Origin: Symbiodinium natans
Lineage: Eukaryota; Sar; Dinophyceae; Suessiales; Symbiodiniaceae
Reading direction: 5' to 3'
NCBI GenBank assembly: GCA_905221605.1
Contig: CAJNDS010000527.1
Location: 54,816-118,815, forward strand
Length of the DNA: 64,000 nt
Positions 47,801 to 55,136 of this stretch are shown piece by piece. A program made the translations under genes and the position numbers. The stretch's first letter is position 1. Each line of letters begins with the position of its first letter. The notes under the pieces were generated by a model that ran no database searches, was not told where the DNA came from, and saw only the letters and a program-made list of their open reading frames with translations.

Positions 47801-50111
47801 ATTATGGCCCCTGCTCCACCCCAACCCCCAACCCCCACCCCCATACCGTACGCATCCTGCCACCCCCAACCCCCAACCCCCACCCCCACCCACCCACACT
47901 TCCAACCCCTACCCCCACCCCCCACGCACCCCGCCCCCCACTGAACCCATGGCTCCTGGCCCGTGGCTTTTCAGCTGACTTTAAAGGGCCCAGTGCATGC
48001 CCGGGCCCTCCGCCCGCTCCGCCCTCCGCCCTTCCAGCTCCGCCCACTCTCCTCTGGCCCATGCTCCCACTCTCCATCCCCTTGACCTACCCCTCATGGA
48101 CCCAGCTCCCTACCCCTTACCCCTCACACCCCTCACGCACCCTGCCCCGCCGCCCATGCCCCTCATGGACCCATGGGTTCTGGCCCCACGGCTCCCCTCC
48201 GCCCTTACCCCCACCACCCACGCACCCGCTCCCCGCCCATCCGCCCTTCCCGCTCCGCATACATTCCCCTTGCCCAAGCCCCCCACGCACCCCGCCATGC
48301 TTTTCATGGACCCATGGCTCCTGGTCCTATTCTTCATCCCTTGAGCTGCTCCACCCCCACCCGCAACCCCCACCCCCACCCCGCACGCACCCTGCCCCGC
48401 CGCCCGTGCTTGTCATGGGCCCCTTGCTCCTGGCGTCATGGCTCCACCCCCACCCCCAACCCCCACCCCCAACACCCCACCCTTTCCACACTTCTAACCC
48501 CCACCCCCACCACCCACGCACCCCGCCCCCCCACTGGACCCATGGCTCCTGGCCCCATTGGTGTTGGTCACATTCTTCATCCCTCGACCTGCATGGCTGC
48601 CAACGCTGGTCCTATATATGGCCCCTGCTCCACCCCAACCCCCAACCCCCACCCCCATACCGTACGCATCCTGCCACCCCCAACCCCCAACCCCCACCCC
48701 CACCCACCCACACTTCCAACCCTCACACCCCTCACGCACCCTGCCCCGCCGCCCATGCCCCTCATGGACCCATGGGTTCTGGCCCCACGGCTCCCCTCCG
48801 CCCTTACCCCCACCACCCACGCACCCGCTCCCCGCCCGTGCTTGTCATGGGCCCCTTGCTCCTGGCGTCATGGCTCCACCCCCACCCCCAACCCCCACCC
48901 CCAACACCCCACCCTTTCCACACTTCCCACCACCACGCACCCCGCCCCCCCACTGGACCCATGGCTCCTGGCCCCATTGGTGTTGGTCACATTCTTCATC
49001 CCTCGACCTGCATGGCTGCCAACGCTGGTCCTATTATGGCCCCTGCTCCACCCCAACCCCCAACCCCCACCCCCATACCGTACGCATCCTGCCACCCCCA
49101 ACCCCCAACCCCCACCCCCACCCACCCACACTTCCAACCCCTACCCCCACCCCCCACGCACCCCGCCCCCCACTGAACCCATGGCTCCTGGCCCGTGGCT
49201 TTTCAGCTGACTTTAAAGGGCCCCAGTGCATGCCGGGGCCCTCGCCCGCTCCGCCCTCCGCCCTTCCAGCTCCGCCCACTCTCTTCTGGCCCATGCTCCC
49301 ACTCTCCATCCCCTTGACCTACCCCTCATGGACCCAGCTCCCTACCCCTTACCCCTCACACCCCTCACGCACCCTGCCCCGCCGCCCATGCCCCTCATGG
49401 ACCCATGGGTTCTGGCCCCACGGCTCCCCTCCGCCCTTACCCCCACCGCCCACGCACCCGCTCCCCGCCCATCCGCCCTTCCCGCTCCGCATACATTCCC
49501 CTTGCCCAAGCCCCCCACACACCCCGCCATGCTTTTCATGGACCCATGGCTCCTGGTCCTGTTCTTCATCCCTTGAGCTGCTCCACCCCCACCCGCAACC
49601 CCCACCCCCACCCCGAACGCACCCTGCCCCGCCGCCCGTGCTTGTCATGGGCCCCTTGCTCCTGGCGTCATGGCTCCACCCCCACCCCCAACCCCCACCC
49701 CCAACACCCCACCCTTTCCACACTTCCAACCCCCACCCCCACCACCCACGCACCCCGCCCCCCCACTGGACCCATGGCTCCTGGCCCCATTGGTGTTGGT
49801 CACATTCTTCATCCCTCGACCTGCATGGCTGCCAACGCTGGTCCTAATATGGCCCCTGCTCCACCCCAACCCCCAACCCCCACCCCCATACCGTACGCAT
49901 CCTGCCACCCACACTTCCAACCCCTACCCCCACCCCCCACTGAACCCATGGCTCCGCGGCTTTTCAGCTGACTTTAAAGGGCCCCAGTGCATGCCCGGGC
50001 CCTCCGCCCGCTCCGCCCTCCGCCCTTCCAGCTCCGCCCACTCTCCTCTGGCCCATGCTCCCACTCTCCATCCCCTTGACCTACCCCTCAAGGACCCAGC
50101 TCCCTACCCCT
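44880..50111 (+). repeat. C-rich macrosatellite array (unit about 812 bp)
   Basis: Tandem, C-rich, higher-order array. The landmark GGTGTTGGTCACATTC occurs near 45430, 46067, 46876, 47748, 48561, 48980 and 49792; three of the six spacings are 809-813 bp and the rest are shortened or lengthened variants. A second landmark, GACTTTAAAGGGCC, occurs near 45661, 46293, 47105, 47331, 47977, 49209 and 49970. Very long Pro/His/Thr-rich frames (up to 619 codons) on the plus strand and Gly-rich ones on the minus strand follow from the base composition; I do not treat them as genes. Confidence 0.93.
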
Positions 50112-50646
50112 AAAAAATATGTAAAAGGGGGTTTCACAGGCTAAGGCTTCAGGGTTATATCGCTACCCACTTGCCCCCCAGCTCTGCTTTTTCTTGACCC
50201 TGCCCCCTTATTTAGTTCTATGTTCTTTCGCTACCTGTTGCATTTCCTAAGCCCAGTTTCCCCGTATTTCCCGCCGAATTTTTAGCCCCAACTTTTTACC
50301 ATCCCCTCATTCGTTTTCTCTCGTTTCCCGCCTTATCCATTATCCATAGGGGATTCTAAGGACAAGCTACCTCATTCATTCCGCAAAACCTACAAATAAC
50401 AACACCCCTAAAATTTAATCTATCCACCTTATGCGTTCCTATATTCTTAAAGTCCTTCCCATATGCTTGTTTGAATGTTTGTTGTTGTTATGATTTATAG
50501 CAACAATAAACCTAATTTCTTCCCCATATCTCCCCCTTCTTCGTTTCAGTCTTTTCCCAACTTCTCAAGCTTCTGGGGCTTCCCGTGTTATAGTTAGTCC
50601 TTTTGTTGTAAGTTTTATGAAATACAGCAACCCATAGATTTTTTAA
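50112..50646. other. Left terminal non-coding region of the viral element (candidate terminal inverted repeat)
   Basis: The satellite unit stops in the middle of a block at CTCCCTACCCCT, and unrelated sequence starts at AAAAAATATG. The following 535 bp are pyrimidine-rich on the plus strand, have intermediate GC and carry no gene. Position and length fit a Polinton/PLV terminal inverted repeat, but the other end is outside the window, so the inverted copy and the target duplication cannot be checked. Confidence 0.5.
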
Positions 50647-51456
50647 TTAAGAGCCTCCTGATTGAACACTTGAACGCCTTGAACTCGTTCTGCTTCTTAT
50701 ATACTCAATGGTTTCTTGACTTCTACGAGAACTAACAACGCTTTGAGGCGGCGATGGTTCATCAACATATTCAATAGTCCTATCACTCCGCACAGAACTT
50801 TGAACTGTTTCAGGTGGAGATGAATGAATGTATTCGCTTAATGCTTCTTCTTCAACGGGCAATAATGCACTTCTGTTCGAACTTCTACGAGAACTTGATG
50901 ATTCCGATGAAGGCTCATAAGATTTTTTAACATTCATAGGCAAACTGTTATCACTCTCTTCGCTCTTTTGTTGTTCAAAAGGTGTTTCACGATCTAAATC
51001 ATCTTCCTCAATTTGTTGCCTTCTGTTTCGCATTTCTTCTCTTTCTTCTTTGAACTCATCATCTCCAAACATGACATCATAAACTCTTCGCATTACTGAC
51101 TTTTTCTGTGGTTGTTCGCGTTCTCTTTCCCCGTCGCGTTCCTTTTCACTTATCTTTACGCTCTCTTCGCTTTCAATCTCGGGTTCTTCTTTAACTTCTT
51201 CTTCTGGTGTTCTCATACTTTCGCTTTCTGTTATGCTTGGCGTTTCATTGAATACATCTGTTTGCGTTCCCTTCTCTGGGTTCTCATTTAATAATATTGT
51301 CTTCCTATCATATTTCCCTAAATCAAAATCATCAAAATCGACCTCATCTAATAATATCCCTTGTTGTGTTCTTCTTTGTCGTTCTGGTAATATTCTTAAT
51401 CTGCTTGTTCTCGCTTCTCGTTCAATTTGTTCAAAAGTCGGGCGTAACCGTAACAT
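50647..51456 (-). CDS. Putative virion protein, disordered, acidic and Ser/Arg-rich
   Basis: I do not recognise a known family. The N-terminus (about residues 1-50) has LRLRPTFEQI, then a basic stretch with RQRRTQQG, then LLDEVDFDDFD. Residues 70-170 are a highly charged Glu/Lys/Arg segment and the C-terminal 90 residues are Ser/Arg-rich (SSSSRRSSNRS, RTSSRRSSVQ), so most of the 269-residue protein should be disordered. The N-terminal pattern recurs in the next gene (51548-52327), pointing to paralogy or a shared binding site. TCTA lies 16 nt before the ATG. Association with the virion is inferred from the motif and the position beside capsid genes. Confidence 0.7.
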   Translation of the reverse strand: MLRLRPTFEQIEREARTSRLRILPERQRRTQQGILLDEVDFDDFDLGKYDRKTILLNENPEKGTQTDVFNETPSITESESMRTPEEEVKEEPEIESEESVKISEKERDGEREREQPQKKSVMRRVYDVMFGDDEFKEEREEMRNRRQQIEEDDLDRETPFEQQKSEESDNSLPMNVKKSYEPSSESSSSRRSSNRSALLPVEEEALSEYIHSSPPETVQSSVRSDRTIEYVDEPSPPQSVVSSRRSQETIEYIRSRTSSRRSSVQSGGS

Positions 51457-51472
51457 ATAATATAAAATAAGA

Positions 51473-51476
51473 TAGA
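51473..51476 (-). promoter_or_regulatory. TCTA late-promoter-like motif
   Basis: TCTA on the minus strand, 16 nt before the ATG of the 269-residue protein, in AT-rich flanks. A second TCTA lies about 20 bp further upstream. Confidence 0.5.
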
Positions 51477-51547
51477 TTTTGTTAATTTATTTTAGATAAA
51501 TTAAGAAATTCTTCAATTTGAAAAATTGAGCAATTTGTTTTATATGC

Positions 51548-52327
51548 TCAAACTGGTAAAAAAGATTTTGCTATTGCTGTTGCTCCTGCTTTTGCTAATG
51601 TTTCTACTCCTGCTTTTGCTCCACTCACTAATATGTCTTTTGCTGTGCTTGATGAACTTGTTGAAGGTTGTATTTCTGTTGTTGGGGTTTGTTTGCCTCT
51701 AATTCTTTTTGATACTTTGCTTAGTCTAACTCCTCTCGCATCTCTTGAAGGTGGCACACTTTCTAACGGTGGCATTTCATCGTCATCATCTTCTTCTAAT
51801 TCATCTTCTAAAATTACGCCGTCCGGTATTTCTTGGTCGCCCACTTCTCTTAATTCACTACTTGCTTCATTGGCTGTTGATGATGACGTATTCCTAATAA
51901 ATTGGTTGTGTCGTTCTAATTCGGCTCGTATTGCGTCAATCTGTTCTATGGCTAAACTTGGCACTTCACTTTCCGAAGGCGTTGAACCTAAATCTAAAAA
52001 TGGTGTTGTTGCACCACTTGGCATTGATGAACTTACTGATGTCTGGGCGTTTAGCATTCCTACCGATGTCCCTCTTGCTATTGCCGTTTGTCTCAGTTGT
52101 GTTTGTCTCATTTCTTCTTTTAATTTGTCTTCTTCTTGTTTCTTCAACCCCAAAAAATCAACATTATCTAATTGACTACCGAACTGATTATTTCTAAATA
52201 ATGTTGCTCTTCTGTCAATTATTTTCTCTATTGGTGGTCTGTTAGGGTCGCCTTGGCTTTCAATCATACCGACTAACTCATCATACGTCGGACGTAATTT
52301 TAATTCAGATTTTAACGTTTTAATCAT
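51548..52327 (-). CDS. Putative virion protein with amphipathic C-terminus
   Basis: 259 residues, unknown family. N-terminal KLRPTYDELVGMIE is followed by RRATLFRNNQ and QLDNVDFLGL, the same order of motifs as in the neighbouring 269-residue protein. The middle is acidic and Ser-rich (EDELEEDDDDEMPP). The last 30 residues (ILVSGAKAGVETLAKAG, AIAKSFLPV) could form an amphipathic or weakly hydrophobic helix, as expected for a membrane-active or capsid-anchoring segment; that role is inference. TCTA lies 14 nt before the ATG. A 7-bp hairpin (TCAATTT/AAATTGA) follows the stop codon. Confidence 0.7.
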   Translation of the reverse strand: MIKTLKSELKLRPTYDELVGMIESQGDPNRPPIEKIIDRRATLFRNNQFGSQLDNVDFLGLKKQEEDKLKEEMRQTQLRQTAIARGTSVGMLNAQTSVSSSMPSGATTPFLDLGSTPSESEVPSLAIEQIDAIRAELERHNQFIRNTSSSTANEASSELREVGDQEIPDGVILEDELEEDDDDEMPPLESVPPSRDARGVRLSKVSKRIRGKQTPTTEIQPSTSSSSTAKDILVSGAKAGVETLAKAGATAIAKSFLPV

Positions 52328-52341
52328 TAATATTATTATTT

Positions 52342-52345
52342 TAGA
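52342..52345 (-). promoter_or_regulatory. TCTA late-promoter-like motif
   Basis: TCTA on the minus strand, 14 nt before the ATG at 52327, in AT-rich flanks. Confidence 0.5.
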
Positions 52346-52346
52346 T

Positions 52347-52667
52347 TTAAATTATTTCTTTCATTATAGTTTTTAATTCATCTTGACGTTTCATCAGTTC
52401 CTCTTTCGTTCTTACTGGCATTGATGGTCTCTCTAATTGTCTATTGATATCATCTAACTGGCCTTGATATAGCGATTGCTTCTGATGTTTTATCCAATCG
52501 TTCCTTAACGCTACGTTCTTAGCTCTGTTTTCCGCTTCTTCTATTCTTAACTTCATGTCTTCGAGTTCTTTCTTCCGACTTGCTACTCCGATTGATTCTT
52601 CTAAATCATAGTATTGTTCTACCATAGGCATACGTCTCATCTCTGGTTTGCTCTTAAAAATGCTCAT
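52347..52667 (-). CDS. Small coiled-coil protein of the virion gene block
   Basis: 106 residues, no recognised family. Residues 30-70 (KKELEDMKLRIEEAENRAKN) and 85-105 are strongly helical and charged, typical of a coiled coil. Its stop codon lies only 20 bp above the start of the next gene, and TCTA lies 14 nt before its own ATG, in the same arrangement as its neighbours. A structural or scaffolding role is inferred from position only. Confidence 0.65.
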   Translation of the reverse strand: MSIFKSKPEMRRMPMVEQYYDLEESIGVASRKKELEDMKLRIEEAENRAKNVALRNDWIKHQKQSLYQGQLDDINRQLERPSMPVRTKEELMKRQDELKTIMKEII

Positions 52668-52681
52668 ATTATATTCAATAG

Positions 52682-52685
52682 TAGA
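52682..52685 (-). promoter_or_regulatory. TCTA late-promoter-like motif
   Basis: TCTA on the minus strand, 14 nt before the ATG at 52667. Confidence 0.5.
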
Positions 52686-52705
52686 TAATAATTATTAAAT
52701 ATAAT

Positions 52706-53320
52706 TTAAAACATGCTTGTTTTAAACCTTGCTATTTTCTCGGCTTTCTCTTGTTGCTTCAATTTCTTCATTTCGTTGTATGACTGTTGTAATAGCTCTC
52801 TTGCTGTTAATTGTCGCTCTGGCTGTTTCATTACGACGGGTTGTTTTGGTATTGCTTTAGTTTTGACGCTCGGCTGAGCCTCGCGTGCATTCGCGACTTC
52901 AATTTCTTCGCTATGTTGCATTATTTCGTTTTCTTTGTTTTGATATTTGCTTTTCATTTCTTCCTCTATTTCTTTTCTCATCTGTTCCTTCAGTTTAGAC
53001 CCATACGAGTTTTTCTGTTTATTAACGGGCAATGTTTCCGAAGGCTGACCTTTACAATTTCTCGGATGTGAATGTTTTAAGCTCTTGGGTAACATCTTTT
53101 TATCACAGTCGGGACAATTTACCATCTCTACGACCTTTACTGTTCTCGGTAGTTTTTTCGCCGTTGCTTTTGGTTTCGGTTTCTCTTCCGCTTCTTCTTG
53201 CTTTGCTTCCTCTTGTTTAATTTCTTGTGGTTCGGTCGCTTCTTCAATAATATTTTCAACCACCTTTTCATTTGCTTCTTCATTTTGACTTTCTTGAACT
53301 TCATTATTAATCGTTTCCAT
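52706..53320 (-). CDS. Putative zinc-binding, Glu/Lys-rich protein
   Basis: 204 residues, family not recognised. Residues 1-55 are Glu-rich and probably disordered. Residues 66-90 (VNCPDCDKKMLPKSLKHSHP, then RNCK) carry Cys69, Cys72, His83 or His85 and Cys89, a plausible zinc finger of C2HC type. The C-terminal half is a basic coiled coil (REIEEEMKSKYQNKE-like runs and LQQSYNEMKKLKQQEKAEK). A minus-strand TCTA lies 10 nt before the ATG, inside the palindrome TTCTATATAGAA. Nucleic-acid binding is plausible from the finger but not shown. Confidence 0.65.
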   Translation of the reverse strand: METINNEVQESQNEEANEKVVENIIEEATEPQEIKQEEAKQEEAEEKPKPKATAKKLPRTVKVVEMVNCPDCDKKMLPKSLKHSHPRNCKGQPSETLPVNKQKNSYGSKLKEQMRKEIEEEMKSKYQNKENEIMQHSEEIEVANAREAQPSVKTKAIPKQPVVMKQPERQLTARELLQQSYNEMKKLKQQEKAEKIARFKTSMF

Positions 53321-53324
53321 ATAT

Positions 53325-53336
53325 TCTATATAGAAA
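53325..53336. promoter_or_regulatory. TTCTATATAGAA palindrome with TCTA on both strands
   Basis: A perfect 12-bp palindrome between the start of the zinc-binding protein gene and the end of the minor capsid gene. It provides TCTA on the minus strand 10 nt before the ATG at 53320. Confidence 0.45.
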
Positions 53337-53350
53337 TTTTATATGTTATT

Positions 53351-54187
53351 TTAACCTTTAAAAAATGTTATCGTGAATGAAACATCCACCTCGTTTAAAT
53401 TAATATTTTGGTTAAGATGGTCAGTAAGACGAAAATTTAATCTTCTTAATAATTTGTTAGAGACGTCAATATAATCAACAACGCTCAACTCGGAATCATT
53501 AATGACCCCTAAGTAAGGAACATTAACGGGAATCTTTTTAATAATACTTGAGTTACCCGCTACTGTTAATTGGTTATAGTTGCTAATTTCATTACAATGC
53601 AAATAAACATTTTTAACAGGTGTTAAATCAATAAAATTAGTTGTATAAGGTGCTACATTAGTATAAGCGTCGGTTGCTGGGGTTGTGTTGCCAATCACGC
53701 GGTTTAAAGAATATAAGTTATTAACATCAACAGGGTCACTAAACAAATTTGCCACTGGCGCAACTTCCCCATCAGTGAGAAGAACAAAAATAACTGTTGC
53801 ATAATTAGAACTGATTGTAAATTTGTTAGTTGATGTGTTGTAACTTAAAGAATATGTGTTAGGTCTGTCGTTTGTATCCACTAATAGATTAATCGCTATT
53901 TGTATGGTTTGTGCTAAATCTACCGCTGTATAGTTACCTTCGGGAATTGTTACTTTACGGTAAGTAATACCCGCTATAACACCAGGGGGTATAACTTGAT
54001 GTCTCCAATAAATATTGTTATTTGTGCTGTTTATTGAATACCAAGAATGAGGAATGCTTACCTCATGTATTTGACATAACATATTATCTTCTAATTGGAC
54101 AGTTTCAGGTAAGTCAATAACAAATTCGGACGAAGTGCCACTTACTTTATAACTACTATCGATATATACCTTCTTGAACTTAAGCAT
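53351..54187 (-). CDS. Minor capsid (penton-type) protein of a Polinton-like virus
   Basis: 278 residues, the usual size of PLV/Polinton penton proteins, which form a single jelly roll at the capsid vertices. It is almost entirely beta-rich. The N-terminus (KVYIDSSYKVSGTSSEFVID) followed by LCQIHEVSIPHSWYSINSTN and YRKVTIPEGNYTAVDLAQTI is the arrangement I know from PLV and Polinton minor capsid proteins. The C-terminus (RRLNFRLTDHLNQNINLN, ending FTITFFKG) is equally typical. It is divergent from the hydrolase gene and one gene away from the major capsid protein on the other strand. A minus-strand TCTA lies 12 nt before the ATG. The assignment is by family pattern and context, not by alignment. 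Confidence 0.82.
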   Translation of the reverse strand: MLKFKKVYIDSSYKVSGTSSEFVIDLPETVQLEDNMLCQIHEVSIPHSWYSINSTNNNIYWRHQVIPPGVIAGITYRKVTIPEGNYTAVDLAQTIQIAINLLVDTNDRPNTYSLSYNTSTNKFTISSNYATVIFVLLTDGEVAPVANLFSDPVDVNNLYSLNRVIGNTTPATDAYTNVAPYTTNFIDLTPVKNVYLHCNEISNYNQLTVAGNSSIIKKIPVNVPYLGVINDSELSVVDYIDVSNKLLRRLNFRLTDHLNQNINLNEVDVSFTITFFKG

Positions 54188-54199
54188 TATTAATTAAAT

Positions 54200-54203
54200 T
54201 AGA
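54200..54203 (-). promoter_or_regulatory. TCTA late-promoter-like motif of the minor capsid gene
   Basis: TCTA on the minus strand, 12 nt before the ATG at 54187. The divergent gene at 54232 has no TCTA in the 44-bp shared interval. Confidence 0.5.
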
Positions 54204-54231
54204 AATAAATTATAAGTTATTTTATAAAGGA

Positions 54232-54873
54232 ATGTTTAAACATAAAAGAAGAAATGAAGGTGTTTTATACGAATCGCCCAATACAAGAAATAAGATTAAT
54301 GATGAAGTTAGGGACGAATTAGCAGGAACCGAAACGTTCTTAACCGATACGCAAGGTTTAAGACTTGCTTATGAAAACCCAGAAGGGATTTATCAAAATG
54401 GTTCTATTTTATACATAGCCGGAACTAAAAGCGGGAGAGATATTTATGATGATTTAAAATTACCGTTGTATCAAACACAACAAACAAAAAGATATAAGGA
54501 CGTTGATAAATTCATTAAAGACGGAACTATACAAGTTGATGGTAAAAAACTCACAGGTATTACTGACATTATCAGTCATAGTTTAGGTTCGGCGGTGGGA
54601 CAACAAATAAATAATGATTATGGCAATATTTTTAGAAGTAGAAGTTATGGTTCGCCTTTTGTTTCAAGTCAGAGACCAGAAGATACGGGGACAAACCTAA
54701 GAATAAGAAAAGCGGGCGACGTTGTTAGTATGTTCGATAAAGGCAGTTTAACATTAAACAGAGGAACGTTAGACCCTTTACAAAATCATTCATATCAAGA
54801 TATAGGTAACGTTAGTAATAAACCAGGAAACTTACCAATAACGCAAGAAGAATTTATGGAACAGTTTGATTAA
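54232..54873 (+). CDS. Lipase-like alpha/beta hydrolase
   Basis: 213 residues. The segment TDIISHSLGSAVGQQ holds the nucleophile elbow HSLG of class-3-type lipases, with Ser117. It is followed by RIRKAGDVVSMF (Asp163) and QNHSY (His186), in the order and spacing expected for a Ser-Asp-His triad; assignment of the acid and His is mine. The N-terminal 90 residues contain SILYIAGTKSGRDIYDD, consistent with the first strands of such a fold. No signal peptide or membrane segment is seen. It may be a virion phospholipase or lipase used against a membrane. Lipase-like genes are known in some PLVs. It starts 44 bp from the divergent minor capsid gene and has no TCTA motif. Confidence 0.65.
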   Translation: MFKHKRRNEGVLYESPNTRNKINDEVRDELAGTETFLTDTQGLRLAYENPEGIYQNGSILYIAGTKSGRDIYDDLKLPLYQTQQTKRYKDVDKFIKDGTIQVDGKKLTGITDIISHSLGSAVGQQINNDYGNIFRSRSYGSPFVSSQRPEDTGTNLRIRKAGDVVSMFDKGSLTLNRGTLDPLQNHSYQDIGNVSNKPGNLPITQEEFMEQFD

Positions 54874-54880
54874 AATCTTT

Positions 54881-54884
54881 TCTA
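54881..54884 (+). promoter_or_regulatory. TCTA late-promoter-like motif
   Basis: TCTA 13 nt before the ATG at 54898. The sequence TCTAAATAATATTAAT is repeated before the gene at 60892. Confidence 0.5.
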
Positions 54885-54897
54885 AATAATATTAATA

Positions 54898-55092
54898 ATG
54901 TTTGCTTATAAAACAACATCATACGAGAAGGTAGAGAAGCCAAAGTCCGAGAAAAAGTTTAAACAAAACAGTTACGAGGAAATACGAAAAATCGTAGAAG
55001 ACGGCGGAGAGATGAAGCTGAAGGAGACAATTAAAACAAGGAAAGACAATAATAAAACTGAAAATAAAATTAAGTTTAATTTATTTGATTAA
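54898..55092 (+). CDS. Small basic protein between hydrolase and major capsid genes
   Basis: 64 residues, strongly Lys-rich (YEKVEKPKSEKKFKQNSYEE), ending KIKFNLFD. No known family. The short gaps (24 bp upstream, 44 bp downstream) and its own TCTA motif argue that it is expressed. It could be a small DNA-binding or cement protein, but nothing in the sequence decides this. Confidence 0.55.
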   Translation: MFAYKTTSYEKVEKPKSEKKFKQNSYEEIRKIVEDGGEMKLKETIKTRKDNNKTENKIKFNLFD

Positions 55093-55115
55093 ATTTATTA
55101 TAAAAATATTAATTA

Positions 55116-55119
55116 TCTA
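55116..55119 (+). promoter_or_regulatory. TCTA late-promoter-like motif of the major capsid gene
   Basis: TCTA 17 nt before the ATG at 55137, in an AT-only context apart from the motif itself. Confidence 0.55.
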
Positions 55120-55136
55120 ATCATAAATATATAAGT

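Noticed and set aside
47317-49176. 619-codon Pro/His/Thr-rich open frame and similar long frames in the C-rich array
   Set aside because: They follow the macrosatellite unit, occur in several frames and on both strands (Gly-rich on the minus strand) and show no codon or domain signal.
51633-52197. Plus-strand frames of up to 180 codons opposite the viral gene at 51548-52327
   Set aside because: They are antisense shadows: the minus-strand frame has the proper start, the TCTA motif and the shared N-terminal signature.
52811-53380. Hydrophobic plus-strand frames opposite the Glu/Lys-rich viral gene
   Set aside because: The Phe/Leu/Ser-rich composition is the expected antisense of Glu/Lys codons.
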